A DNA stretch of 64,000 bases from Streptococcus pluranimalium (GCF_002953735.1 NZ_CP025536.1:750001-814000), one strand, 5' to 3'. Numbered from the stretch's first letter, positions 53,895 through 62,221 are shown. A program made the numbers and translations. Notes: generated by a model from the sequence alone, not told the origin.

Positions 53895-54455
53895 TATTTG
53901 TAAAGCCATTAAGGCAGATACGGCTAATCACGTTTATACGGCGAACGGTATTGAACCGCTTTATCAAGTCAGTCCAACTGCCAAAGTTCTGTTGATTGGC
54001 CAGGCACCAGGACTGAAAGCGCAAGAAAAGCAGAAGCTCTTTCAAGATCCGAGTGGGGATCGGTTAAGAGAATGGTTAGGTGTTGAGAGCAGTTTTTTTA
54101 CGAGTCGGGACAACTTGCTATTTTACCCATGGATTTTTACTTTCCAGGAAAGGGAAAAGCAGGTGATTTACCACCTCGCAAAGGACAAGCAGAGAAATGG
54201 CACTCGCTTCTAATGAAAGAGATGCCAAATATTACACTGACATTGCTAATAGGTAAGGCGGCTCAGGATTATTATTTGACCGATAAGAGGATCTTAACGG
54301 ACCGTGTGGCAGCTTACCAAGATTATTTGCCTGATTATCTACCTCTGCCTCATCCGTCACCTCGAAATAATATCTGGCTAAGCAAACACCCGTGGTTTGA
54401 AGAGGAGCTCCTACCAGACTTGAAAAAACTTTTAAGGGGCATTTTTGACCATTGA
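53875..54455 (+). pseudogene. uracil-DNA glycosylase-like gene with a single frameshift
   Basis: Frame 1 covers VLLIGQAPGLKAQEKQKLFQ to about 54115 (the G-x-A-P-G motif of the family 4/5-type superfamily). Frame 2 continues MDFYFPGKGKAGDLPPRKGQ to LPHPSPRNNIWLSKHPWFEE (the H-P-S-P-R motif). One missing T in AACTTGCTATTTTA would join the two as NFAILPMDF. All signature residues are otherwise kept, so this is a fresh mutation or a sequencing error. Confidence 0.85.
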
Positions 54456-54478
54456 TGGCAGAAAAAATTGTAAATGTC

Positions 54479-54507
54479 TTGCCAAGTTAGCCACTTTAAA
54501 GTATAAT
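54479..54507 (+). promoter_or_regulatory. rpsU promoter
   Basis: TTGCCA (54479-54484) and TATAAT (54502-54507), spacing 17 bp, 47 bases before the rpsU ATG. Confidence 0.75.
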
Positions 54508-54553
54508 GAATAAGACCGTGTAAATGGTATCTTATCTTGAGGAGGTGAAATCA

Positions 54554-54730
54554 ATGTCAAAAACAGTCGTACGTAAAAATGAATCACTCGATGATGCACT
54601 TCGTCGTTTCAAACGTTCTGTGACTAAAGCTGGTACTCTTCAAGAGGCACGTAAACGTGAACACTATGAAAAACCATCTGTAAAACGTAAACGTAAATCA
54701 GAAGCAGCTCGCAAACGTAAAAAATTCTAA
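54554..54730 (+). CDS. rpsU: 30S ribosomal protein S21
   Basis: 58 residues, [20 protein letters not shown], ending in the basic [15 protein letters not shown]. Start at ATG 54554 with AGGAGG just upstream; the longer in-frame start at 54524 would add ten residues ahead of the binding site. S21 binds the anti-Shine-Dalgarno region of the 30S platform. Single-gene unit with promoter and terminator. Confidence 0.96.
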   Translation: MSKTVVRKNESLDDALRRFKRSVTKAGTLQEARKREHYEKPSVKRKRKSEAARKRKKF

Positions 54731-54799
54731 TAACTATTAGAAAACCCTATTTGGGGCATCTTTTATCAGCTATCAGAAGTTGATAGAAAACGAAGATTT

Positions 54800-54832
54800 A
54801 GAGAGGACCGTCTTGGTCTTCTCTTTTTTTTT
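54800..54832 (+). terminator. terminator after rpsU
   Basis: AGAGAGGACC and GGTCTTCTCT pair (one G-U) around GTCTT, followed by a run of nine or more T. Confidence 0.8.
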
Positions 54833-54955
54833 ATTTTAAAAGCTAGGAAAAATCATTCATAAATCTTGCAGCTTCGATCTCATAATAGGTGATTTTGAAA
54901 GCGCTGTTTTTCATCTGTTTTCATTTATGTTATACTGTTTTTAGGAGGTGATAGG

Positions 54956-56131
54956 ATGAAAGGTTTGACATTAATCAGAAACTGTTGCTTAGGCTTTTTA
55001 GGGCTATCTTTACTTTTCGCTGGATTTTATGATATCCATCAGTCAATGACTAGATCGACACCGAGAAAAACAACTAAGCTTAAACAAGCCCGCATTGTTG
55101 CTAACGGTGACATTCTTATTCACGATATCTTATATGCAAGTGCTTTAAAAGCAGATGGTTCTTATGATTTTGAGCCTTACTTTACCTATGTGACTGATCG
55201 TATTTCGAAGGCTGATTTGGCTATTGGTGATTTTGAAGGAACGATTTCTCCTGATTATCCTCTTGCTGGCTATCCCCTATTTAATGCTCCTGAGGAAATA
55301 GCAGAGACTTTAGAGAAGACAGGCTATGATGTTATAGATTTAGGACATAATCACATTTTAGATTCTGGATTGTCTGGCGCAATCAATACTTCACAGACTT
55401 TTAATGATTTAGGACTAGACACCATTGGATTCTACAAAAAAGATAGGAATCAAGAAGGCTTTCTCATTAAGGAAGTTAACGGTATCAAAATTGCAATTTT
55501 AGCTTATGCATACGGTTATAATGGTATGGAAGCCAATCTAACAAATCAAGAGTATGAGAAACATATGGCTGATCTTGATACCAAAAAGATCAAAAAAGAA
55601 TTAGAACGAGCAGAAAAAGAAGCCGATGTCACTATAGTTATGCCACAGATGGGTACAGAATATGACCTAGAACCTTCTGAAGACCAAGTCAAGCTCTATC
55701 ATAAGATGGTATCATGGGGCGCTGACGTTATCTTTGGGGGTCATCCTCACGTTATCCAACCATCAGAGACTCTGGAGATAGAAGGTGAGAAGAAATTGAT
55801 TATCTATTCTATGGGAAATTTCATTTCTAATCAACGAGCAGAAATCATGGAAAATAAATGGCCTGAACGAGGGTTACTAATGGATGTGACCTTTGAAAAA
55901 TCTAATAACAAAACACGTATTAAGACAGTGAAAGCTCATCCAACTTTAGTTGAAGCAAAACCAAAAGGGACTTTCGCTCCAGAAGGTTATGAACTGTATG
56001 ATTACCGTGTTATGATTTTAGAGGATTTTATCGCAGGGGGAAAATATCGTCAAAAAATAGATAAAGCATTACAGCAGAAGGTTGATACTGCCTATAAGGA
56101 AACAAAGGAGTTAGTGAACTTACAATGGTAA
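54956..56131 (+). CDS. CapA/PgsA-like poly-gamma-glutamate biosynthesis-type protein
   Basis: 391 residues of the CapA family: signal anchor (about 7-30), then G-D-I-L-I-H-D (about 53), D-F-E-G-T near 98, L-G-H-N-H-I-L-D-S (about 137) and F-G-G-H-P-H (about 264), the metallophosphatase-like metal sites. In capsule clusters CapA anchors or exports poly-gamma-glutamate, but isolated copies like this occur widely in streptococci with unproven function. TATACT lies 15 or so bases before AGGAGG. It overlaps the acetyltransferase gene by 7 bp. Confidence 0.82.
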   Translation: MKGLTLIRNCCLGFLGLSLLFAGFYDIHQSMTRSTPRKTTKLKQARIVANGDILIHDILYASALKADGSYDFEPYFTYVTDRISKADLAIGDFEGTISPDYPLAGYPLFNAPEEIAETLEKTGYDVIDLGHNHILDSGLSGAINTSQTFNDLGLDTIGFYKKDRNQEGFLIKEVNGIKIAILAYAYGYNGMEANLTNQEYEKHMADLDTKKIKKELERAEKEADVTIVMPQMGTEYDLEPSEDQVKLYHKMVSWGADVIFGGHPHVIQPSETLEIEGEKKLIIYSMGNFISNQRAEIMENKWPERGLLMDVTFEKSNNKTRIKTVKAHPTLVEAKPKGTFAPEGYELYDYRVMILEDFIAGGKYRQKIDKALQQKVDTAYKETKELVNLQW

Positions 56132-56670
56132 ACATTAAGAGGCAATCTGTATCCTTATTTTCAAAAACTTATAAGCAGGTGAGAGAGCTCTATCGAACAG
56201 TTTTTCCTATTGAAGAGCGTCTTCCGTTTATTTTCTTGATATTAAACAGTTATCGGACGATAGCTTCGGCATACGCCTACTATCAGGAGGAGAAGTTTAT
56301 TGGCTTTGCTTATATCATGCACGATAAAGATTACTTATTTATCACTTATTTAGGTGTCAATCCCGAACATCATTCGCAAGGATTTGGTAGCCAGATATTA
56401 GCAGAGTTAAAAAAATTGGCAGATGGACGGCATATGATTTTAAGCATTGAACCGATGGATACTAAAGCAGATAACTACCATCAGCGACTAAAACGCCTTG
56501 CTTTTTATGAGAAAAATGGTTTTACATTGACTCAGGTATTTTATCAAGAGAATCAAGAAATGTTTCAGTTTATGGTAACAGATCCAAGTCTTAATTGGAA
56601 AGCTTTTGAAAAATTCTTGAAGCAATCCTTCTTAGGGCTTGCTTCCATTACCTTTTTAGAAAAAACTTAA
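56125..56670 (+). CDS. GNAT-family acetyltransferase
   Basis: 181 residues. The acetyl-CoA loop is visible as LGVNPEHHSQGFGSQILAEL (about 74-93; the Q-G-x-G-x-x-I pattern). Substrate unknown. Coupled to the CapA-like gene by overlap. The C-terminal end (LKQSFLGLASITFLEK) is hydrophobic but short for a membrane helix. Confidence 0.82.
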   Translation: MVNIKRQSVSLFSKTYKQVRELYRTVFPIEERLPFIFLILNSYRTIASAYAYYQEEKFIGFAYIMHDKDYLFITYLGVNPEHHSQGFGSQILAELKKLADGRHMILSIEPMDTKADNYHQRLKRLAFYEKNGFTLTQVFYQENQEMFQFMVTDPSLNWKAFEKFLKQSFLGLASITFLEKT

Positions 56671-56686
56671 ACTAAGCATATAACAC

Positions 56687-56845
56687 TTGAAATCATTAAT
56701 AAAAAGTGGTAGACTTGTAATGTTGACTAAATGCACATCCTGTGCAACCGCGCGAAAATTGTTTAAGTAGGTCTCGTACCTCGCAATCTAGGCGAGTCTT
56801 CACAGAGGTAAAACCTCAAACCAATATTTTTATAGGAGGTGCATC
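56687..56845 (+). promoter_or_regulatory. promoter and L21 leader RNA
   Basis: TTGAAA (56687-56692) and TAGACT (56710-56715) are spaced 17 bp. The 5' untranslated RNA contains CACATCCTGTGCAACCGCGC and a GTCTCGTACCTCGCAATCTAGGCGAG stem region matching the L21 leader known upstream of rplU in Firmicutes, thought to bind L21 and repress its own operon. AGGAGG precedes ATG 56846. Confidence 0.75.
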
Positions 56846-57160
56846 ATGAGCACATACGCAATCATCAAAACTGGTGGTAAACAAGTTAAAGTTGAAGTAG
56901 GTCAAGCTATCTACGTTGAAAAAATTGACGCTGAAGCTGGCGCAGAAGTGACTTTTAACGAAGTTGTTCTTGTTGGTGGTGAAACTACTAAAGTCGGTAC
57001 TCCAGTTGTTGAAGGAGCTACAGTCGTTGGTACTATCGAAAAACAAGGTAAACAAAAGAAAGTTGTTTCTTACAAATACAAACCTAAAAAAGGTAGCCAC
57101 CGTAAACAAGGTCACCGTCAACCTTACACTAAAGTTGTTATCAACGCTATCAACGCTTAA
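56846..57160 (+). CDS. rplU: 50S ribosomal protein L21
   Basis: 104 residues, [20 protein letters not shown], with the [19 protein letters not shown] signature near the end. First gene of rplU-prp-rpmA. Probably autoregulated through the leader upstream. Confidence 0.97.
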   Translation: MSTYAIIKTGGKQVKVEVGQAIYVEKIDAEAGAEVTFNEVVLVGGETTKVGTPVVEGATVVGTIEKQGKQKKVVSYKYKPKKGSHRKQGHRQPYTKVVINAINA

Positions 57161-57165
57161 TCTTT

Positions 57166-57501
57166 ATGATTCAAGCAACCTTTATTCGGACAAATCAGCA
57201 ACTTGCTAGTGTTGAACTAACAGGCCATGCTGGAAGTGGTGAATTTGGTTATGATATCGTATGTGCAGCCGTTTCGACGCTAGCGATTAACTTAGTTAAT
57301 TCTTTAGAAGGTTTAACGAACTGTACAGCAGATGTAACAATCGATGAGATTGATGGCGGTTATATGAAGATAGCCATATCTGACTTAGCTGACCTTAAAA
57401 ATGAGAAGGTTCAACTATTATTTGAATCATTTCTCCTAGGCATGACTAATTTAGCTGAAAACTCTAGTGAGTTTATTACAACAATCGTCATTGCCAATTA
57501 A
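57166..57501 (+). CDS. prp: Prp, ribosomal-processing cysteine protease
   Basis: 111 residues. [18 protein letters not shown] contains the catalytic His (about 22) and Cys (about 34). Prp removes the N-terminal extension of L27, needed for ribosome assembly in Firmicutes. It sits between its substrate's gene and rplU, five bases after rplU. Complete length. Confidence 0.95.
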   Translation: MIQATFIRTNQQLASVELTGHAGSGEFGYDIVCAAVSTLAINLVNSLEGLTNCTADVTIDEIDGGYMKIAISDLADLKNEKVQLLFESFLLGMTNLAENSSEFITTIVIAN

Positions 57502-57521
57502 ACAAAGAGAGGACAAACATT

Positions 57522-57815
57522 ATGTTAAAAATGAATCTTGCTAACTTGCAACTTTTCGCCCACAAAAAAGGTGGAGGTTCTACATCAAACGGACGTGATT
57601 CACAAGCTAAACGCCTTGGTGCTAAAGCTGCTGATGGACAAACTGTTTCAGGTGGTTCAATCCTTTACCGTCAACGCGGAACTCATATCTACCCAGGAGC
57701 TAACGTAGGTCGTGGTGGTGATGATACACTTTTCGCAAAAGTTGAAGGTGTTGTACGTTTCGAACGTAAAGGACGCGATAAAAAACAAGTATCTGTTTAC
57801 CCAATCGCTAAATAA
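57522..57815 (+). CDS. rpmA: 50S ribosomal protein L27 with cleavable N-terminal extension
   Basis: 97 residues. The N-terminal extension [19 protein letters not shown] carries the [11 protein letters not shown] site cut by Prp, exposing the AHKKGGG end that reaches the peptidyl transferase centre. Its presence confirms Firmicute ancestry and function of the adjacent prp. Confidence 0.97.
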   Translation: MLKMNLANLQLFAHKKGGGSTSNGRDSQAKRLGAKAADGQTVSGGSILYRQRGTHIYPGANVGRGGDDTLFAKVEGVVRFERKGRDKKQVSVYPIAK

Positions 57816-57837
57816 TGCGTAAAAGCGTATAAGAATA

Positions 57838-57870
57838 GGCTTTCCGAGGTTTCGGAAGGCCTGTTTTTTT
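57838..57870 (+). terminator. terminator after rpmA
   Basis: GGCTTTCCGA and TCGGAAGGCC pair around GGTT, followed by TGTTTTTTTG. A strong rho-independent terminator. Confidence 0.85.
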
Positions 57871-58022
57871 GTTTTGTTAGCCAATATGGACGAGTGGTTG
57901 AGTCATCGTTTGATTGAAATAATGCTTAGACTACTGTAGATGATTATTGCTCTTTATCCCTTTATTGTTAGTAGATTTTATGGATTAATTTAGTTGAATT
58001 ATCAAAAAATTCTATAAAATGC
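57871..58022. other. spacer before the importer leader
   Basis: About 150 bp, AT-rich, no gene seen. It ends at the -35 box of the leader promoter. Confidence 0.5.
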
Positions 58023-58051
58023 TTGACAGGTAGAAAATCATGTATTATACT
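58023..58051 (+). promoter_or_regulatory. promoter of importer operon, leader 1
   Basis: TTGACA (58023-58028) is a consensus -35; TATACT (58046-58051) follows after 17 bp. It lies 33 bases before the leader-peptide start codon. Confidence 0.8.
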
Positions 58052-58083
58052 TAGTGACAATCATAAACAAAGGAGAACAAGGA

Positions 58084-58149
58084 ATGCTTTTAAGTCGGTT
58101 AAACGATACTAAACAAAATACTTTCTTTAACTTTAGTTTCTTTAGATAA
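58084..58149 (+). CDS. leader peptide 1, Phe-rich
   Basis: A 21-codon ORF missed by length filters: ATG at 58084 with AAGGAG upstream, ending Thr-Phe-Phe-Asn-Phe-Ser-Phe-Phe-Arg-stop. Five of the last eight sense codons encode Phe. Position after a strong promoter and before attenuator hairpins, and close similarity in layout to leader 3, mark it as a sensor of charged tRNA-Phe. Not a functional protein itself. Confidence 0.75.
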   Translation: MLLSRLNDTKQNTFFNFSFFR

Positions 58150-58325
58150 CCTTTTGTAGCTCTTAGGTACAAACGGTGCGCAAGTTTGTATCTATGAGGC
58201 TAAAGCATTTTAAGGTTGACTTGGCTGATTAGATTTTATCTAACTGGTCGAGATCACTACTTGATAAGTGACTTTTTGATAAAGTCAATTCAAACCAGTT
58301 AGAGTTATTCTAACTGGTTTTTTGT
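58150..58325 (+). promoter_or_regulatory. attenuator 1 (competing hairpins and terminator)
   Basis: TTTGTA just after the leader stop, GGTACAAAC (58166-58174) and GTTTGTATCTATGAGGCTAA (58184 on) can pair in two exclusive ways. Farther down, TTAGA/TCTAA (58229-58243), TCTAACTGGT (58239-58248) and the terminator AACCAGTTAGA/TCTAACTGGTT (58293-58319, perfect 11-bp stem followed by six T) overlap: the first TCTAACTGGT is identical to the terminator's 3' arm and can take its 5' arm. This is a classic antiterminator/terminator choice. Confidence 0.75.
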
Positions 58326-58604
58326 TTATGATGACACTTTTGTAAATGTTTAGGAAAGTCATCCTATAGTCGAATGAATGAACTTTCAGACAAGGAGTTG
58401 AGAGGTGGACAGTACTCGAGTACGACAAGCCGAAGGTGATTATGTATCAAAGTTAATTCAAAAGACTATATTTCTTATATTTTCGAAAATCACAACTATA
58501 TGTTGTTAAATTGGTTGACTGTAGCTAAGCTTTTCTTAGTCTATCTCATCTGATTTTGATTTTCGTTAATTACTGATAGCACAGATTATTTGGAGGATTT
58601 GAAA
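58326..58604. other. spacer after attenuator 1
   Basis: About 280 bp without a gene. AT-rich; GGAGG lies just before the first substrate-binding protein gene. No second promoter stands out, so expression probably depends on readthrough. Confidence 0.45.
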
Positions 58605-59570
58605 ATGAAAAAATCATGGAAAACAATTGTTACTCTTGGGGCAGCTTCGTTATTATTAGCAGCATGTTCTCAATCTGGAGATAAGACTAGTTCAAAGGAA
58701 GTACCACAAATTGGTATTCTGCAGTATGTGGAGCATGAATCTCTCACAGCGGCACGCAAGGGCTTTGAAAAAGGATTAGCAGAAGAAGGTTATCAGGATG
58801 GTGAAGATATTAAAATAGCTTATGAAAACGCTCAAGGAGACCAGGCTAATCTTCAATCTATCTCTGAAAAATTAGTATCAGATAATGATTTGGTGTTAGG
58901 GATTGCTACACCAGCTGCTCAGTCTTTAGTGACTGCATCGTCAGATACGTCCATTTTATTTACTGCTGTAACAGATCCAGTTTCTGCTAAATTGGTAAAA
59001 ACGATGAAAACACCAGATGGCGTAGCAACTGGTACAAGTGATATGTCTCCTGTCGATGAACAGGTTAAATTAATTCAGAAAGTTCTACCAAATGCTAAAA
59101 AAGTGGGTATCATGTATACCACGAGTGAGCGTAATTCAGAAGTTCAAGTTGAAGAAGCTGAAAAACTCTTTAAGAAAGCTGATATCAAAGTTATTAAGAA
59201 GGGGATTTCATCAACTAATGATGTGCAGGACACAGCCAAAAGCCTCATGAAGGATGTAGATCTGATTTTTGTGCCAACTGACAATATTATTGCTAGTGCG
59301 ATCCCTATCCTTAGAGATTTGTCAAAAGAGAGTAAAGTTCCTGTTGTGGGTGGCTCCGCAGATATGGTTGGTGAAGGTTTACTTTTCTCATATGGACCAG
59401 ACTACGAGAAACTTGGGGAACAAACCGCTAAAATGGCTGTCAAAGTTCTAGAGGGAGAAGACGTTTCTAAGCTGTCTGCTCAATACCCAGAAGCTTTGAA
59501 TGTAGCAGTTAATGATGATATGGCTAAGGCATTAGATATTGACGTTTCAGGTATCGAAAAAGATAAATAA
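58605..59570 (+). CDS. ABC importer substrate-binding lipoprotein 1 (TrpX-like)
   Basis: 321 residues from ATG 58605; the in-frame start at 58590 precedes GGAGG poorly. Signal peptide with lipobox L-A-A-C. Mature domain begins VPQIGILQYVEHESLTAARK, as in the ABC_sub_bind family (TrpX/YtrF type), whose members bind aromatic amino acids. G-I-M-Y-T-T-S-E-R-N-S-E and PTDNIIASAIPILRDL lie near the ligand cleft. First of four paralogues. Confidence 0.88.
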   Translation: MKKSWKTIVTLGAASLLLAACSQSGDKTSSKEVPQIGILQYVEHESLTAARKGFEKGLAEEGYQDGEDIKIAYENAQGDQANLQSISEKLVSDNDLVLGIATPAAQSLVTASSDTSILFTAVTDPVSAKLVKTMKTPDGVATGTSDMSPVDEQVKLIQKVLPNAKKVGIMYTTSERNSEVQVEEAEKLFKKADIKVIKKGISSTNDVQDTAKSLMKDVDLIFVPTDNIIASAIPILRDLSKESKVPVVGGSADMVGEGLLFSYGPDYEKLGEQTAKMAVKVLEGEDVSKLSAQYPEALNVAVNDDMAKALDIDVSGIEKDK

Positions 59571-59621
59571 GTTTAAATTCTACCCGAGATTGTAAATAAA
59601 AAGTAGGAAAGGAATACTGGC

Positions 59622-59681
59622 ATGAAAACATTTAACACACTATTTACATCATTCTTTTTTGACTGTATTTATAGTGATTAG
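59622..59681 (+). CDS. leader peptide 2, Phe/Tyr-containing
   Basis: 19 codons from ATG 59622, with AGGAAAGGAA upstream: Met-Lys-Thr-Phe-Asn-Thr-Leu-Phe-Thr-Ser-Phe-Phe-Phe-Asp-Cys-Ile-Tyr-Ser-Asp-stop. Five Phe and one Tyr. It lies between two importer genes, without a promoter of its own that I can see, so it would act inside the operon. More diverged than leaders 1 and 3. Confidence 0.6.
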   Translation: MKTFNTLFTSFFFDCIYSD

Positions 59682-59770
59682 ATGTTTGTATCTATAGGTA
59701 CAAGCAGTTGATTGTATCTATAGAAGTGGGCTAATAAAAGATTCTTTTTTGAGCTCCCATTCTTTAAAAA
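59682..59770 (+). promoter_or_regulatory. attenuator 2
   Basis: TTTGTATC, GGTACAAGC and TTGTATCTATAGAAGTGGGCTAA follow the leader stop in the same order and spacing as in attenuators 1 and 3. A weaker terminator-like hairpin (TGGGCT...AGCTCCCA, with an inner AAAAGA/TTCTTTT part) is followed by TTCTTT. It probably controls readthrough into the second binding-protein gene. Confidence 0.55.
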
Positions 59771-59869
59771 TCTAGGGCATTATCAGCACTTTTATCTGAT
59801 ATCTTTCAATTGTCAAAACTATAGGTTTTAATGAGTTAGATAAGGTAATTTAGATAACGGAGGGATACG

Positions 59870-60826
59870 ATGATGAAGTGTAGGTTAGGTTTATTAGGAT
59901 TGTTAGCTAGTGCTAGTTTATTGCTAGGAGCTTGTTCATCTAGGAGTGAGCAAGCCAATGTTAAGCATATAGGGATTTTGCAGTATATGGAGCATGAGTC
60001 TCTGACGGAAACCCGAGAGGGTATTATAGAAGAGCTTGAAAAGCAAGGTTATGAAAATGGCAAGGATATTGTTCTTGATTATCAGAATGCTCAGGGGGAT
60101 CATGCTTCTTTACAAAGTATTTCTGAAAACTTGGTTAAGGATAATGATCTAGTGATTGGTATTACGACACAATCCTCTCAGGCACTTCAGGTGGCTAATA
60201 CTGATAAACCAATCATTTTCTCAGCTGTGACTGATCCAGTTTCAGCTAAATTGGTTAAATCTATGAAAAATCCTGATGGTTTAGTAACAGGTGTTAGCAA
60301 TCGTCAACCTCTGGAGCCTCTATTTACAGCATTGCAAACAGTTTTACCTAAAGCGAAAACAGTCGGAATAATGTACACAACTAGTGAAAGAAATGCTGAG
60401 GTGCAAGTTGAGAATGCCAAAGCCTTATTAAAAAAAGCCGGCTATAAAATGATCGTCAAAGGTATTACATCAACCAATGATGTTCAAGATGCTGCCAAGC
60501 AGTTGATGAAGGAGACGGATGTTTTGTATGTACCAACAGATAATATTGTGGCGAGTGCCATGACTTTATTAGGGGATTTATCAAGGGAAAGTGGTATACC
60601 CGTTATTGGTGGATCAGCCGATATGGTAGAAGAGGGAGGTTTGATGACTTATGGTCCTGATTACCGTGCATTGGGACGTCAAACTGCTCAAATGGCTATC
60701 AAGGTTTTGAAAGGTCAAAAAGTAAATGACATACCAGCCGAATACCCTAAAGATACCGAGTTAGTTGTGAATGAAGAAATGGCAAAGGACTTAAAAATTA
60801 ATACCAAAGACCTCAATAAGAAGTGA
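59870..60826 (+). CDS. ABC importer substrate-binding lipoprotein 2
   Basis: 318 residues, lipobox L-G-A-C. VKHIGILQYMEHESLTETRE aligns with paralogue 1; TEPVSAKLV-type segment is TDPVSAKLVKSMKNPDGLVT. CGGAGGG lies before ATGATG. Specificity may differ from its siblings, since the cleft-lining segment reads GVSNRQPLEPLFTAL instead of GTSDMSPVDEQVKLI. Confidence 0.88.
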   Translation: MMKCRLGLLGLLASASLLLGACSSRSEQANVKHIGILQYMEHESLTETREGIIEELEKQGYENGKDIVLDYQNAQGDHASLQSISENLVKDNDLVIGITTQSSQALQVANTDKPIIFSAVTDPVSAKLVKSMKNPDGLVTGVSNRQPLEPLFTALQTVLPKAKTVGIMYTTSERNAEVQVENAKALLKKAGYKMIVKGITSTNDVQDAAKQLMKETDVLYVPTDNIVASAMTLLGDLSRESGIPVIGGSADMVEEGGLMTYGPDYRALGRQTAQMAIKVLKGQKVNDIPAEYPKDTELVVNEEMAKDLKINTKDLNKK

Positions 60827-60908
60827 AAGTTAGCTGAATCGCTAGATGACTATAGATGACCCGTGTAGTGAGAAAATAAAATATTTTTGAATTATTCAGA
60901 AAAATCTA

Positions 60909-60937
60909 TTGACAAATGATTTCTTTTAAGATAAACT
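60909..60937 (+). promoter_or_regulatory. promoter of leader 3
   Basis: TTGACA (60909-60914), 17-bp spacer, TAAACT (60932-60937). AAGGAG follows at 60955-60960. Confidence 0.75.
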
Positions 60938-60968
60938 TAGAACCATCATAAAACAAGGAGAAAGAAAT

Positions 60969-61037
60969 ATGTTAAAACAAACGTCTGCCATGATGGGTCA
61001 AGCAAACTCATATTATTACTTTGGTTTCTTTAGATAG
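60969..61037 (+). CDS. leader peptide 3, Tyr/Phe-rich
   Basis: 22 codons from ATG 60969 with AAGGAG nine bases upstream. The end reads Ser-Tyr-Tyr-Tyr-Phe-Gly-Phe-Phe-Arg-stop: three Tyr codons in a row and three Phe codons. Leaders 1 and 3 share the Phe-Phe-Arg-stop end and the following RNA. The Tyr run suggests it senses tyrosine as well as phenylalanine. Confidence 0.78.
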   Translation: MLKQTSAMMGQANSYYYFGFFR

Positions 61038-61205
61038 ACGTTTGTAACCTTGTAGGTACAAACGTTCCCAGTTTGTATCTATGAGGCTAAAGCATTTTTC
61101 AACTGTCAATAGCCGATTAGATGATATGAGTCTAAGCGGCTATTTTTAGGATTTATGCATGCACCTAGAAAACCGGTTAGGCGAATAGTCTAATCGGTTT
61201 TTGTT
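61038..61205 (+). promoter_or_regulatory. attenuator 3 (two tandem terminator-like hairpins)
   Basis: ACGTTTGTA (61038-61046) pairs perfectly with TACAAACGT (61057-61065), which alternatively pairs with GTTTGTA (61071-61077). Downstream, AGCCGATTAGA/TCTAAGCGGCT (61111-61141, one mismatch) is followed by ATTTTTA, and AACCGGTTAG/CTAATCGGTT (61171-61199) by a T run. The second arm of the first hairpin is largely complementary to the first arm of the second, as in attenuator 1. Confidence 0.75.
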
Positions 61206-61251
61206 TTATGGATTATCCTCTGTCATTATTGAGCTAATAAGGAGAAGGAGT

Positions 61252-62211
61252 ATGAAAAGACAATTCAAAGTTATTCTAGGACTAGCTGCGGTAGCATTAC
61301 TTTTGAGTGCATGTTCTCAATCTTCGGGACAAGCTTCTAAAGATGTTAAGCATGTCGGCATTTTACAATATGTTGAATTGGAGCCTCTGGATGCCGCACG
61401 AGAAGGTTTTATAAAGGAGTTAGAAAAACATGGTTACAAAGATGGTAAGACAATTGAAATTGATTATCAAAATGCTCAAGGTGACCAATCATCCTTGCCT
61501 ACGATGTCAGAAAAACTAGTTTCTGATAATGATATTGTGTTAGGAATAGCGACACAGCCAGCGCAATCCTTGACGAGTATGTCAACGGATACTCCTGTGC
61601 TTTTTACAGCCGTATCTGATCCAGTTTCTGCAAAGGTCATTGAATCTTTTGATAAGCCTGGAGGTCGCGCTACAGGAACAACCAATATGGCTCCAGTTAA
61701 AGAACGCGTAGAGCTTTTGAGAAAAGTAATGCCGGAAGTCAAGACAGTTGGTATTATGTATACAACAAGTGAGCTTAATTCAGAGTTACAAGTTGAAAAA
61801 GCAAAAAAAGCGTTTGAGGAAGCTGGTATCAAAACAGTAGTAAAAGGGATCTCGTCAACAAATGACATTCAGGATACAGCGAGAACATTAATGGAACAAA
61901 CGGAAGTTCTATTTATGCCGACAGATGGTCTTATTGATAGTTCGATTTCGATTGTCACTGATTTGTCTAAGGAATTAAAGATTCCAGTTGTTTCAGGATC
62001 CGCTGATTTAGTTAAAAAAGGTGTCCTGTTTGCTTATGGTCCAAACTATGAGAAGTTGGGGCGCCAGACAGCTCGTCAAGCCATAAAAATTTTAGAAGGT
62101 AAGGATATTGCGACCATTCCAGCAGAAGAACCTCAAGGTATGGATGTTACTGTCAATGATGAGATGAGTGAGTTGTTAGGAATTGATCTCACTTCTATTA
62201 CAAAAAAGTAA
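61252..62211 (+). CDS. ABC importer substrate-binding lipoprotein 3
   Basis: 319 residues from ATG 61252, with AAGGAG upstream; the in-frame start at 61201 lies in the terminator T run. Lipobox L-S-A-C. VKHVGILQYVELEPLDAARE. Closest to paralogue 4 (TTNMAPVKERVELLRKVMPE against TTDMAPTKERVALLKKVMPN; PTDGLIDSSISIVTDLSKEL). Ten bases separate it from the next gene. Confidence 0.88.
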   Translation: MKRQFKVILGLAAVALLLSACSQSSGQASKDVKHVGILQYVELEPLDAAREGFIKELEKHGYKDGKTIEIDYQNAQGDQSSLPTMSEKLVSDNDIVLGIATQPAQSLTSMSTDTPVLFTAVSDPVSAKVIESFDKPGGRATGTTNMAPVKERVELLRKVMPEVKTVGIMYTTSELNSELQVEKAKKAFEEAGIKTVVKGISSTNDIQDTARTLMEQTEVLFMPTDGLIDSSISIVTDLSKELKIPVVSGSADLVKKGVLFAYGPNYEKLGRQTARQAIKILEGKDIATIPAEEPQGMDVTVNDEMSELLGIDLTSITKK

Positions 62212-62221
62212 GGAGAATAAC

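Noticed and set aside
54524..54553. Longer start for rpsU
   Set aside because: It would place AGGAGG inside the coding region and add residues not typical of S21; ATG 54554 fits.
56816..57121. 101-codon minus-strand ORF opposite rplU
   Set aside because: Antisense shadow of a ribosomal protein gene with strongly biased codons.
58150..61205. T-box riboswitch upstream of the importer genes
   Set aside because: No AGGGTGGNACCGCG core or specifier-loop arrangement visible; translated Phe/Tyr leaders with competing hairpins fit better.
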